A stretch of DNA of 64,000 nucleotides from an uncultured Prevotellaceae bacterium (GTDB lineage Bacteria > Bacteroidota > Bacteroidia > Bacteroidales > Bacteroidaceae): positions 1 to 64,000 of the forward strand of contig ONYA01000011.1 of NCBI GenBank assembly GCA_900321965.1. The letters run 5' to 3'. How positions within the stretch are numbered: the first letter of the stretch is position 1; each line of letters opens with the position of its first letter. The translations under genes were made by a program, and so were the position numbers. The notes under the pieces were generated by a model that was not told where the DNA came from, did no database searches, and saw only the letters and a list, made by a program, of their open reading frames with translations. Shown here one piece after another: positions 34,361 through 41,460 of this stretch.

Positions 34361-37300
34361 GCTGCTGCTCGTCACAATTATTATTTCAGCTTGTTCACCC
34401 TCTGATAGGCAGCAGGTGGACAAGCTGAATTCTCTTTCGTACGCCTATCATTACCGTTGTCTTGACTCCATCCGCTATGTTGAGGACGATGCCGAGGGAC
34501 TGAACAACAAGGTTTTCCGGCATATCGCCAAGATGGAGTACGACAGCGCGGAATACTGTCTGAACCATATTCCTGAAATTACTGACAACCAGATAGAGTT
34601 GCTGGTTTGCTACGTCCAGCAGATGCGACTCTGCCAGCGCCGTTCGCGCAACAAAGACTTCTACGACTATCGCGAACGGGCAATGACCTGCTTGAAGCGC
34701 ATCAACGAGGAACGGTCGCAGCTCGACGAGCGCCAGCAGCGCCGTCTGCTCTACGCTGAGACGGAACTGGCCATCGTTACTTCCACCTATTATTATTATA
34801 TAGGACTGGAACAGCAGTCTGTCGACGCCCTGATGGCTATCAATCCTGATGAGGTGAAGAAGGACACGGCACAGTTCCTGAACTATCTCTATAACGTCGG
34901 AGCTGGCGGCATTCTGACCAAAGGCACGGCTACGGAGATATTCCAGCAGGAGATGGACTACCTGCTGCGCTGTTTCCAGATAGCCCAGCGCGACAACTAT
35001 CCTTACTTCATGGCCAACGCCCTACAGGCGATAGCTGAGCACCTGACGTCGCCACAGGCCGAAGACGAACTCCTTGACCGCGGACTGGCGATGGTGAACC
35101 CTGAGAGTCTGACAGACCGCTACGAGTTGGCCGTCTGGCTGGCTGAAGAGTCGCTGGCGCTGTTCGAGACGTTTGGCGATGTCTACCAGATAGCGGGTGC
35201 CTATCGAACGCTGGCCTCCTGTCATTGGGCAATGGGCAATGACGAAGCTACGCTCCACCACTTGGAACAGGCACTTGCCGATACGGTTATTTTCCAGGCG
35301 CCTGACCTCGTGGCGAGTATCTACGAGCGACTCAGCGTAGCCTACGCAGCCATCGACGACAAAGCGAGCAGCGACTATTATCGTAACCTCTATCTCGATC
35401 TGCACGAACAGACACGTCAGGACCGTCAGTTGGAGGCGCGAGCCGGACAGTTGGACCGTTCTGTGACGCAGTTAGACTGGATTCTGATGGCAACCGTTGC
35501 CGCTATCCTGCTGCTGATATTCCTGCTGTGGCTCTTCCGCTGGCTCAACCGTCGCCGTCCGACGGAGAATCCCCTGGCTGACGAACTCGAGGAACGTCGC
35601 GAACAGCTGACCGTCAGCCGCAGTCATATCAAAGAGGCTGAGCGTCGACATGCGGAGCAGCGAGCCAAAATCTCATTGGTCAACAGTCTGTTGCCGCTCA
35701 TCGACCGCATGGTCTACACCATCAACCGCCAGGACGACAAGGAGTATGTGCGCGAGCTGACGGAGAAGATAGAGGCCGACAACGAACTGCTGACACAATG
35801 GATACAGTTGCGACAGGGACAGTTGACCCTGCATATCGAGAGCTTCGCCCTGCAACCGCTGTTCGACATGATGGCCCGCAGTCAGAAGAGTTTCCAGATG
35901 AAAGGCATCACGCTACACGTCGAACCCACACAGGCTGTTGTCAAGGCCGACCGCATTCTGACGCTCTTCATGCTGAACACGCTTGCCGACAACGCCCGCA
36001 AGTTCACCAGCGAAGGACAGGTATCCATCAGCGCCGCAGAGACCAACGACTACGTCGAGGTGTCTGTCATCGATACGGGCTGCGGTATGGACGAGAATCA
36101 GCTCGCCCACGTCTTCGACCACCAACTGACGACCCACGGCTTCGGACTACTGAACTGTAAGGGTATCATCGAGAAGTATCGCAAGATGAGTCAGCTGTTC
36201 CGCGTCTGCACCCTTCAGGCTGAGAGCCAGCAGGGTAGGGGAAGCCGCTTCTTCTTCCGGCTGCCGCTTGGCAGGATGATGGGCCTTATAGGACACATAG
36301 GTCTTATAAGACTTATAGGTCTTATAGGTCTCATAGGACCCATAGGTCCCATTAGTCTCATTAGTCTTATTTGTCTTATCTCCCCCCTAAGCCTTCAGGC
36401 TCAGCCGCTGAACAAGGCAGCCGTCTATTCCGACTCGGCTTACTTCTCTAACATCAACGGCAACTTCGAGCGGACACTGCTCTTTGCCGACTCCTGCTGC
36501 CGCTGCCTGAACGAACACTACCTGAAGCAGCATCCCCGTGGGAAAGCCTTGCTGAGGATTGCCGACGATGATGCTGTGACACCGCCAGAGATACAATGGC
36601 TGCACGACTCCGTACAGACAAACTACAACATGATTCTCGACATCCGCAACGAGGCGGCTGTAGCGGCATTGGCACTCCACCAGTGGGCACTCTATCAGTA
36701 TAACAACCGCGCCTACAACCAACTCTACAAGGAGCTGTCGGCCGATGCCACGCTGGCCGACTACTGCCGCACGATGCAGCAGACCAAGGAGAACCGCACC
36801 ATTGCCGTCGTACTCTTGCTGATGGCCCTGTTAGCCGTACTGCCCGTCTGGTATTTCTACTACCTGCGACCGCGATTCAACGCCCGCTTCAAGGCCGAGC
36901 GCACCAGTCGCGACGACCTCATGCTCTTAGACGACGAACAGCGGCGCGCCGACCTCGAACTGGCCAACCTCCACGTGTCGAACGCCGTGCTCGACAACTG
37001 CCTGTCGACCCTCAAGCACGAGACGATGTACTACCCCTCGCGCATCCGTCAGCTCATTGAGCAGAACGATATGGAGGCCGCACGCGAGGTGGTCGACTAC
37101 TATCGCGAACTCTATAACATGCTGAGCCTGCAGGCGATGGATCAGGTGGAGCGCGTCAAGCTGCACCTGCACCCATGCACCCTCTACGGTCAGACCGTTC
37201 TTGGCGACGAGAATCTGCTCGGCTATCTCTTCGAACTCCTCAAGTCGCCAGACGTCAAAGCCAAGAAACTCAGCGACAAGTACGTCGAGTACACCATATC

Positions 37301-37475
37301 GCTCACCTCGCGACCCACCACATACACCTCGTACATCATCCGCCAGATTGTACGCGACCACGGCGAAGCCACCAACCGCCGCGCCTGCAGCGTCCGCGAG
37401 GAGCACGACGACGACATCATAAACATTATCATTATATTACCTGCTTATGGAAAACTTCAAAGTAATCATAGTTGA
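34338..37475 (+). CDS. Lipoprotein-anchored sensor histidine kinase-like protein with two periplasmic modules
   Basis: A 1045-residue protein. A lipoprotein-type signal (IIISAC, Cys about 19) is followed by TPR-like helices (30-370, DUF5112-like) and a membrane helix at about 380-402. A charged coiled coil and a HATPase domain come next (ADNARKFT near 548, [20 protein letters not shown]). A 9-bp tandem array then encodes a helix made of GLI-type triplets (about 649-682), ending in SLQAQ like a signal-peptide site. A second helical periplasmic module (690-818), another membrane helix (820-843) and a C-terminal helical domain (DUF5113-like) follow. No standard HisKA H-box was found. It overlaps eda by 23 nt and the response-regulator gene by 29 nt, so it probably senses a signal linked to uronate use. 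The DUF names are from memory and unverified. Confidence 0.82.
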   Translation: MWLRRALKLLLVTIIISACSPSDRQQVDKLNSLSYAYHYRCLDSIRYVEDDAEGLNNKVFRHIAKMEYDSAEYCLNHIPEITDNQIELLVCYVQQMRLCQRRSRNKDFYDYRERAMTCLKRINEERSQLDERQQRRLLYAETELAIVTSTYYYYIGLEQQSVDALMAINPDEVKKDTAQFLNYLYNVGAGGILTKGTATEIFQQEMDYLLRCFQIAQRDNYPYFMANALQAIAEHLTSPQAEDELLDRGLAMVNPESLTDRYELAVWLAEESLALFETFGDVYQIAGAYRTLASCHWAMGNDEATLHHLEQALADTVIFQAPDLVASIYERLSVAYAAIDDKASSDYYRNLYLDLHEQTRQDRQLEARAGQLDRSVTQLDWILMATVAAILLLIFLLWLFRWLNRRRPTENPLADELEERREQLTVSRSHIKEAERRHAEQRAKISLVNSLLPLIDRMVYTINRQDDKEYVRELTEKIEADNELLTQWIQLRQGQLTLHIESFALQPLFDMMARSQKSFQMKGITLHVEPTQAVVKADRILTLFMLNTLADNARKFTSEGQVSISAAETNDYVEVSVIDTGCGMDENQLAHVFDHQLTTHGFGLLNCKGIIEKYRKMSQLFRVCTLQAESQQGRGSRFFFRLPLGRMMGLIGHIGLIRLIGLIGLIGPIGPISLISLICLISPLSLQAQPLNKAAVYSDSAYFSNINGNFERTLLFADSCCRCLNEHYLKQHPRGKALLRIADDDAVTPPEIQWLHDSVQTNYNMILDIRNEAAVAALALHQWALYQYNNRAYNQLYKELSADATLADYCRTMQQTKENRTIAVVLLLMALLAVLPVWYFYYLRPRFNARFKAERTSRDDLMLLDDEQRRADLELANLHVSNAVLDNCLSTLKHETMYYPSRIRQLIEQNDMEAAREVVDYYRELYNMLSLQAMDQVERVKLHLHPCTLYGQTVLGDENLLGYLFELLKSPDVKAKKLSDKYVEYTISLTSRPTTYTSYIIRQIVRDHGEATNRRACSVREEHDDDIINIIIILPAYGKLQSNHS
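36284..36382 (+). repeat. 9-bp tandem array encoding a membrane helix in the sensor kinase
   Basis: Eleven 9-bp units of the type NCTTATAGG (for example TCTTATAGG, ACTTATAGG, TCTCATAGG, later TCTCATTAG) run in frame without interruption. They encode eleven tripeptides such as GLI, GHI, RLI, GPI, SLI and CLI. The array supplies the whole hydrophobic segment between the kinase domain and the second periplasmic module. Confidence 0.9.
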
Positions 37476-38144
37476 GGACGTACCCCTGGAAATGAAGGGT
37501 ACGTTAGGCATCATCCGTACTGACATTCCCGAGGCCGAAGTCATCGGGACGGCAACCAACGAGATAGAGTACTGGCGTGTGCTGAAGCAGCAACTGCCCG
37601 ACCTCGTACTGCTCGACCTCGGACTGGGTGGCTGTGCCGCTCCACAAAGGAGATGCACCCAGGCGTAAAAGTGCTCATCTTCACGGGCGAGATACTCAAC
37701 GAGAAACTCTGGGTCGACGTGCTCGATGCCGGAGCTGACGGTATCATCCTGAAAACGGGTGAACTTCTGACGCGCCACGATGTGCAGGCCGTCATGGACG
37801 GCAAGCAGCTGGTGTTCAACGAGCCCATCCTGCGCAAGATCGTCGAGCGCTTCAAACGAGCCGTCGGCGCGCAGTTAGCCAAGCAGGAGGCACTTATCAA
37901 CTACGAGATTGACGAGTACGACGAGCGTTTCCTGCGCCATCTGGCCCTCGGCTACACCAAAGAGCAGATTACAGGCCTGCGCGGTATGCCCTTCGGCGTG
38001 AAGAGCTTAGAGAAACGACAGGTGGAACTGATGAAGAAACTCTTCCCGGAAGGCACATCGGGCGTCAACGCCACCCGCCTCGTCGTACGGGCATTAGAGT
38101 TGCAGATTCTCGACATCGAAAACCTCGAAGCCGATGAAGACTAA
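37447..38144 (+). pseudogene. Response regulator, frameshifted in the receiver domain
   Basis: The start at 37447 encodes a receiver domain ([15 protein letters not shown], then LVLLDLGLGG with the phospho-Asp) and then runs out of frame near 37634. The rest continues one frame over: CRSTKEMHPGVKVLIFTGE, an ILKTGE segment, and a C-terminal helical, LuxR-like part (LALGYTKEQITGLRGMP) to 38144. From the phospho-Asp to the conserved FT(G) step there are about 22 residues, against about 28 in NarL-type receivers. So roughly six to eight residues and the frame are lost. It overlaps the sensor-kinase gene by 29 nt and is its natural partner. The lesion is either real or a sequencing/assembly artefact. 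Confidence 0.8.
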
Positions 38145-38715
38145 GCAGGTGCTGACGTGGCTCACCATCGTCGCCGCAATGGCCGAACTCGTGCTTGTGC
38201 TCACGTCGTGGCTGCTGTCGGCCATGATGGTCGGAGGGGTGCGCTCGCTGCTCTCCTCTGAAGGCATACGCTGGTTCTTTGGCAGTTTTGCCGACGTGCT
38301 CGCCACACCCTGCCTCGTATGGATCCTGCTGCTCGCCATGAGCGGTGGATGCCTGTGGCGCAGCCGACTGATGCTGGGGCCGCAGACCTTCCGCGACAAG
38401 ACCGCCTTGCGCACCACCGTCGCCGTCCTGTTGGTTTACATCGTCATTGTCCTGCTGCTGACGGTCGTCCCTCACGCCATCCTCCTGTCGGCCACAGGGC
38501 GCCTGCTATCGTCGCCGTTCAGCCGTGCCGTCATCCCCATCGTCGCCTTCGGCATCCTCCTCGCGGCAGCCGTCTATGGCCGTATGTCAGGCCGTTTTAC
38601 TTCAGTTACTGATGTCTTCGACGCAATGTCGGCGGGCATTGCACGCTGCGCATCCCTGTTCATTGTATATGTGATGCTTATGCAGCTCTACGAGTCAATC
38701 CTGTTTGTTTTCTAA
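38134..38715 (+). CDS. Small polytopic membrane protein of unknown function
   Basis: A 193-residue protein with five hydrophobic segments, roughly at 6-28, 60-75, 94-118, 131-148 and 172-193, and short loops. I do not recognise it with confidence. The line SPFSRAVIPIVAFG and the run of helices look like a small transporter or DUF2975-type membrane protein, but no catalytic or binding motif is visible. It overlaps the response-regulator gene by 11 nt and ends the kdgK-eda-kinase operon, so it may be part of the same signalling unit. Confidence 0.75.
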   Translation: MKTKQVLTWLTIVAAMAELVLVLTSWLLSAMMVGGVRSLLSSEGIRWFFGSFADVLATPCLVWILLLAMSGGCLWRSRLMLGPQTFRDKTALRTTVAVLLVYIVIVLLLTVVPHAILLSATGRLLSSPFSRAVIPIVAFGILLAAAVYGRMSGRFTSVTDVFDAMSAGIARCASLFIVYVMLMQLYESILFVF

Positions 38716-38812
38716 GCTCTTAGGCAATGGAATTATGAGTGGGGCAATTTAATTGGGGAAAATAGAATAATGACACGTTTTTAGCCTCTTTTGTAATTTT
38801 TCTGCAAAAATA

Positions 38813-38844
38813 TTTGGCGATATGATAGAAATATGCTAACTTTG
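38813..38844 (+). promoter_or_regulatory. Promoter of the small secreted protein gene
   Basis: TTTG (38813-38816), a 20-nt spacer, TAACTTTG (38837-38844). The ATG at 38912 is 67 nt downstream. Confidence 0.78.
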
Positions 38845-38911
38845 CACGTCGAAAAGATGAAATATGAAAGTATTTCTAACACAAAAGTAACAATTAAACG
38901 AGAGAGAGAAC

Positions 38912-39382
38912 ATGAAAACGATGAAGATGATTGTTGTAGCAGGCTTGATGATGCTGGGCACCATCACGGCCAGTGCACAGGATGCAACGAATGATAACGT
39001 TATCAAGACTGACGACCAGCAGGTGCCCATCTGCTATGTCAACAAGACCATCGACGAGTTGCGCGAGGGTGTAGGTGAGCTTGAGACGGTTCTTGAGACT
39101 GAGAACTTCCAGCTTTATCAGGCTGGTGACTATACCTTCAAGGTTGAGAACGACATCGTCGTGTCGCAGAGCATTCAGTTTGAGGACGCTAAGGACGATA
39201 AGGTGCTCTACAACAAGATTCTGTCTGACCTGAAGAAGACGAAGTTTATCCGCGACACTCACAATTCGGGTGCCAATCATTTCCTCTATACTGATTTTCA
39301 GGTGCAGTTCGACGACTTCCAGGGTTATCAGAAACTGACGTTCTCGGTTATCCCTGCCGACTACGACCTGACTGAAAAGTAA
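38912..39382 (+). CDS. Small secreted protein of unknown function
   Basis: A 156-residue protein with a clear Sec signal peptide (MKTMKMIVVAGLMMLG, cleavage near TASA-QD). The mature part is acidic, about 130 residues, with mixed helix and strand and two conserved-looking ends (VPICYVNKTIDELREG and KLTFSVIPADYD). No enzyme motif, lipobox or membrane anchor is present, so it is probably periplasmic. It is a monocistronic gene with its own good promoter, followed by the large perfect inverted repeat at 39401-39459 which may terminate it. Family unknown. Confidence 0.78.
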   Translation: MKTMKMIVVAGLMMLGTITASAQDATNDNVIKTDDQQVPICYVNKTIDELREGVGELETVLETENFQLYQAGDYTFKVENDIVVSQSIQFEDAKDDKVLYNKILSDLKKTKFIRDTHNSGANHFLYTDFQVQFDDFQGYQKLTFSVIPADYDLTEK

Positions 39383-39400
39383 GAATCAGACAGCGGGAGT

Positions 39401-39459
39401 TTTGCTTACGGTAAACCCGACCTTTGCTTACGGTAAAGGTCGGGTTTACCGTAAGCAAA
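39401..39459. repeat. Perfect 25-bp inverted repeat with internal third copy (possible bidirectional terminator)
   Basis: Arms 39401-39425 and 39435-39459 are exact reverse complements around a 9-nt loop. The 15-mer TTTGCTTACGGTAAA occurs three times: 39401-39415, 39423-39437 and inverted at 39445-39459. The loop is itself part of the second copy. It fills the 79-nt gap between two convergent genes, ending 3 nt before the mutarotase stop. Confidence 0.93.
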
Positions 39460-39461
39460 GG

Positions 39462-39782
39462 TTAGTCGAGGTGGAACACCTCTTCGAGGGGGATGGTGAC
39501 GGGCGAGTTGTCGGGGTTCACTTCCATAATGTCGGCCATCATGTCCCACCAGCGCTGGGTGATGGGGTCAACGTTCTCCGTGTCCTGCGAGTTGCCCTCT
39601 TTCGAACACTCCTGATAGGCGAAGAGAATGTTGGTGTCGCGGTCCCAGTAGATGCTGTAGTTGCCTACGCCCTGTTCCTTAATCATTTCTACCAGTTCTG
39701 GCCAGATGGCGGCGTGACGTTTCTGGTACTCACGCTCGAAGCCTGGCTTCAGCTTCATCTTGAATGCAAATCTGCGTGTCAT
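39462..39782 (-). CDS. rhaM: L-rhamnose mutarotase-like protein (RhaM/DUF718)
   Basis: A 106-residue single-domain ferredoxin-like protein. RhaM hallmarks are FKMKLKPGFEREYQKRHAAIWPEL, with the catalytic His, and NYSIYWDRDTNILFAYQE and MMADIMEVNPDNSP. RhaM interconverts anomers of L-rhamnose, and relatives act on other sugars, so the substrate is not certain. The leader motif ACTAAAACAA shared with uxaA, uxaB and kdgK overlaps the glycosyltransferase stop, 2 nt before the ATG. The gene could be cotranscribed with the upstream glycosyltransferase (7-nt gap). Other rhamnose genes are not in the window. Confidence 0.9.
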   Translation of the reverse strand: MTRRFAFKMKLKPGFEREYQKRHAAIWPELVEMIKEQGVGNYSIYWDRDTNILFAYQECSKEGNSQDTENVDPITQRWWDMMADIMEVNPDNSPVTIPLEEVFHLD

Positions 39783-39789
39783 AATTGTT

Positions 39790-40665
39790 TTAGTTTTTAA
39801 TTGTTAAGTAATAACCTATTTTATAGAGTTTGAATACGGTCAGGTTCGGATGTCGTCCGCAGAGGTTGCGGCGTTCTATCGTGCCGAAGAGACGGTGCCA
39901 CAGACGGATGAGCGACTTGACAAAGCCGATGTGGATGCCTTCTGTCAGGGTGAGCATCTGTGAGTAGCCCCGCAGGTCGTCACGGAAGTCGTTGAGCGTG
40001 TCGAGTGCCTCTTCTGTCTTCCGCAGAAACTGGTCGTTAGGCTCGAAAGTGAGGAATCCCACGGGATTCTCTATATGGGTGATGCTGATGCCGCCCTGCT
40101 TCAGCTGCTTGCCAAAGAGTACGTCTTCGTAACCGTAGCGTCGAAAGCGTTCGTCGAAAGGGTGGGAGAGCATCACGTCGTGGCTGACGACAAAGTTGCA
40201 AGTGTGGAAATGTTGGTAGGGGCGCTGCTGCCGCACGGAGGCACGATGCTGGGCTTCGCAGGCCTTCTCATAGCAGTATCTCAAGCTTGACGTTTCGCCT
40301 TCTCCGACGATGTAACCGCCATAGATGACGTTACCGTCGGTTTCCAGATAGTGCTGCAGGAACTGCTGACTGCAGACGGTCATGTGGCTGTCGATGAAGA
40401 GCAGCCACGGGTATCGGGCTTCGCGGGCCAGGAAATTGCGGATGGCGGCGCGCCCGGCGTTGGGCTGTCTGCAGATGTATCGGCAATGCTCCATCGCGTC
40501 AATCGACTGATTGGCTTCAACGGTCTGATGCTCTGTGGAACCATCGTCGCCGACGATGATCTCAAACGTGATGCCTGCCGATACTGCCTGCTGCCGGATA
40601 GCGGTAACCAGTGGCACGCAGACGGTGTTATATACGGGTATGAGAATAGACAATTCGTGCTTCAT
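39790..40665 (-). CDS. Family 2 glycosyltransferase
   Basis: A 291-residue GT-A fold enzyme. It begins KHELSILIPVYN (nucleotide-sugar binding start), with IIVGDDGST, RNFLAREARYPWLLFIDSH (metal-binding acidic pocket) and RRYGYEDVLFGKQL, the ED-type catalytic segment. The C-terminus has a basic amphipathic region (KSLIRLWHRLF) that may contact the membrane. It probably adds a sugar to a surface glycan, but the acceptor is unknown. The ATG at 40665 is chosen because the longer frame would begin inside the -7 element at 40673-40680. No other glycan genes surround it. Confidence 0.87.
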   Translation of the reverse strand: MKHELSILIPVYNTVCVPLVTAIRQQAVSAGITFEIIVGDDGSTEHQTVEANQSIDAMEHCRYICRQPNAGRAAIRNFLAREARYPWLLFIDSHMTVCSQQFLQHYLETDGNVIYGGYIVGEGETSSLRYCYEKACEAQHRASVRQQRPYQHFHTCNFVVSHDVMLSHPFDERFRRYGYEDVLFGKQLKQGGISITHIENPVGFLTFEPNDQFLRKTEEALDTLNDFRDDLRGYSQMLTLTEGIHIGFVKSLIRLWHRLFGTIERRNLCGRHPNLTVFKLYKIGYYLTIKN

Positions 40666-40672
40666 TGCGGTA

Positions 40673-40680
40673 CAAAAGTA
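40673..40680 (-). promoter_or_regulatory. -7 promoter element for the glycosyltransferase-rhaM unit
   Basis: Minus-strand TACTTTTG, 7 nt before the ATG at 40665, implying a very short leader. Confidence 0.5.
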
Positions 40681-40705
40681 CAAAAAATGAAAGATTTAAG
40701 CAAAT

Positions 40706-40733
40706 TTTTCACTCTTCACGCGTCACTTTTCAC
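40706..40733. repeat. Heptamer tandem array, NNNTCAC x4, upstream of rpsP
   Basis: TTTTCAC, TCTTCAC, GCGTCAC, TTTTCAC with a 7-bp period, ending 10 nt before the rpsP -7 element. Confidence 0.65.
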
Positions 40734-40743
40734 TTTTTTTTTG

Positions 40744-40751
40744 TACCTTTG
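40744..40751 (+). promoter_or_regulatory. -7 promoter element for rpsP
   Basis: TACCTTTG, 64 nt before the rpsP ATG. The leader (AACAACAAAATTAACAAAA-like) is A-rich with no Shine-Dalgarno. Confidence 0.65.
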
Positions 40752-40815
40752 CAGCCGCTATTACGAGATAATGGCATGAAATTCAAATTTTTAACAACAA
40801 AATTAACAAAAAACA

Positions 40816-41361
40816 ATGGCAACAAAAATCAGATTGCAGCGTGGCGGTCATAAGGGCTATGCCGTTTATCGCATCGTTATCGCTGACGCAAGAGCACCAC
40901 GTGATGGTCGTTTTACTGAGAAGATTGGTATGTACAATCCTAACACCAATCCTGCCACAGTAGAATTGAATTTCGAGCGTGCTCTCTATTGGGTTGAGAC
41001 TGGTGCCCAGCCCACAGACACAGTACGCAACATTCTCAGCCGTGAGGGCGTGTACCTGATGAAGCACCTGAAGGGTGGCGTGAAGAAGGGCGCTTTCGAT
41101 GAGGCTGCTGCACAGAAGAAGTTCGAAGCATGGAAGGCTGACAAGCAGAACGGTCTGAGCAAGATTGCTGAGGCTGAGGCCAAGGCCAAGAAGGACGCTG
41201 CCGCTAAGGCTCTCGATGCCGAGAAGAAGGTGAATGAGGAAATTGCAAAGAAGGTGGCCGACAAGAAGGCTGCTGCCGCTGCCGCTAAGGCAGAGGAGGA
41301 GGCTGCAAAGGCTGCTGAGGCCGCTGCTGCTGAAACAGCTGAGGCTCCCGCTGAGGCATAA
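40816..41361 (+). CDS. rpsP: 30S ribosomal protein S16 with long Ala/Lys/Glu-rich tail
   Basis: A 181-residue protein. Residues 1 to about 80 are the S16 fold ([35 protein letters not shown], then [21 protein letters not shown]). Residues about 85-181 are an extension, of which 115-181 is almost only Ala, Lys and Glu ([21 protein letters not shown]). S16 elsewhere has about 80-90 residues, so the length is roughly doubled; long tails are known in Bacteroidetes. The promoter is at 40744 and a hairpin follows. Function of the tail is unknown. Confidence 0.95.
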   Translation: MATKIRLQRGGHKGYAVYRIVIADARAPRDGRFTEKIGMYNPNTNPATVELNFERALYWVETGAQPTDTVRNILSREGVYLMKHLKGGVKKGAFDEAAAQKKFEAWKADKQNGLSKIAEAEAKAKKDAAAKALDAEKKVNEEIAKKVADKKAAAAAAKAEEEAAKAAEAAAAETAEAPAEA

Positions 41362-41382
41362 GTCTTTCCCTTCGTTCGCAAA

Positions 41383-41431
41383 GACACTGACTGGACATCG
41401 GGCTCTCGGCTCAGTGTCCAGTCGTTTCTTT
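41383..41431 (+). terminator. Hairpin after rpsP with two alternative stems
   Basis: GACTGGACA (41389-41397) pairs with TGTCCAGTC (41415-41423), followed by GTTTCTTTT. A competing stem joins GACACTGA (41383-41390) to TCAGTGTC (41411-41418). The two share bases and exclude each other. pheT begins 30 nt after the hairpin, so it may act as an attenuator. Confidence 0.7.
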
Positions 41432-41434
41432 TAA

Positions 41435-41455
41435 ATTGAAGATTGATTAAAGATT
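41435..41455 (+). repeat. Degenerate heptamer array before pheT
   Basis: ATTGAAG, ATTGATT, AAAGATT in a 7-bp register end 5 nt before the pheT ATG. It is a decayed relative of the ATTGAAN arrays. Confidence 0.45.
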
Positions 41456-41460
41456 AAAAT

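Noticed and set aside
36284-36382. CRISPR-like or minisatellite array outside genes
   Set aside because: No spacers; units are 9 bp, continuous, and in frame inside a kinase gene.
39401-39459. Terminal inverted repeats of an insertion sequence
   Set aside because: No transposase fits in the 9-nt interior and no target-site duplication is visible.
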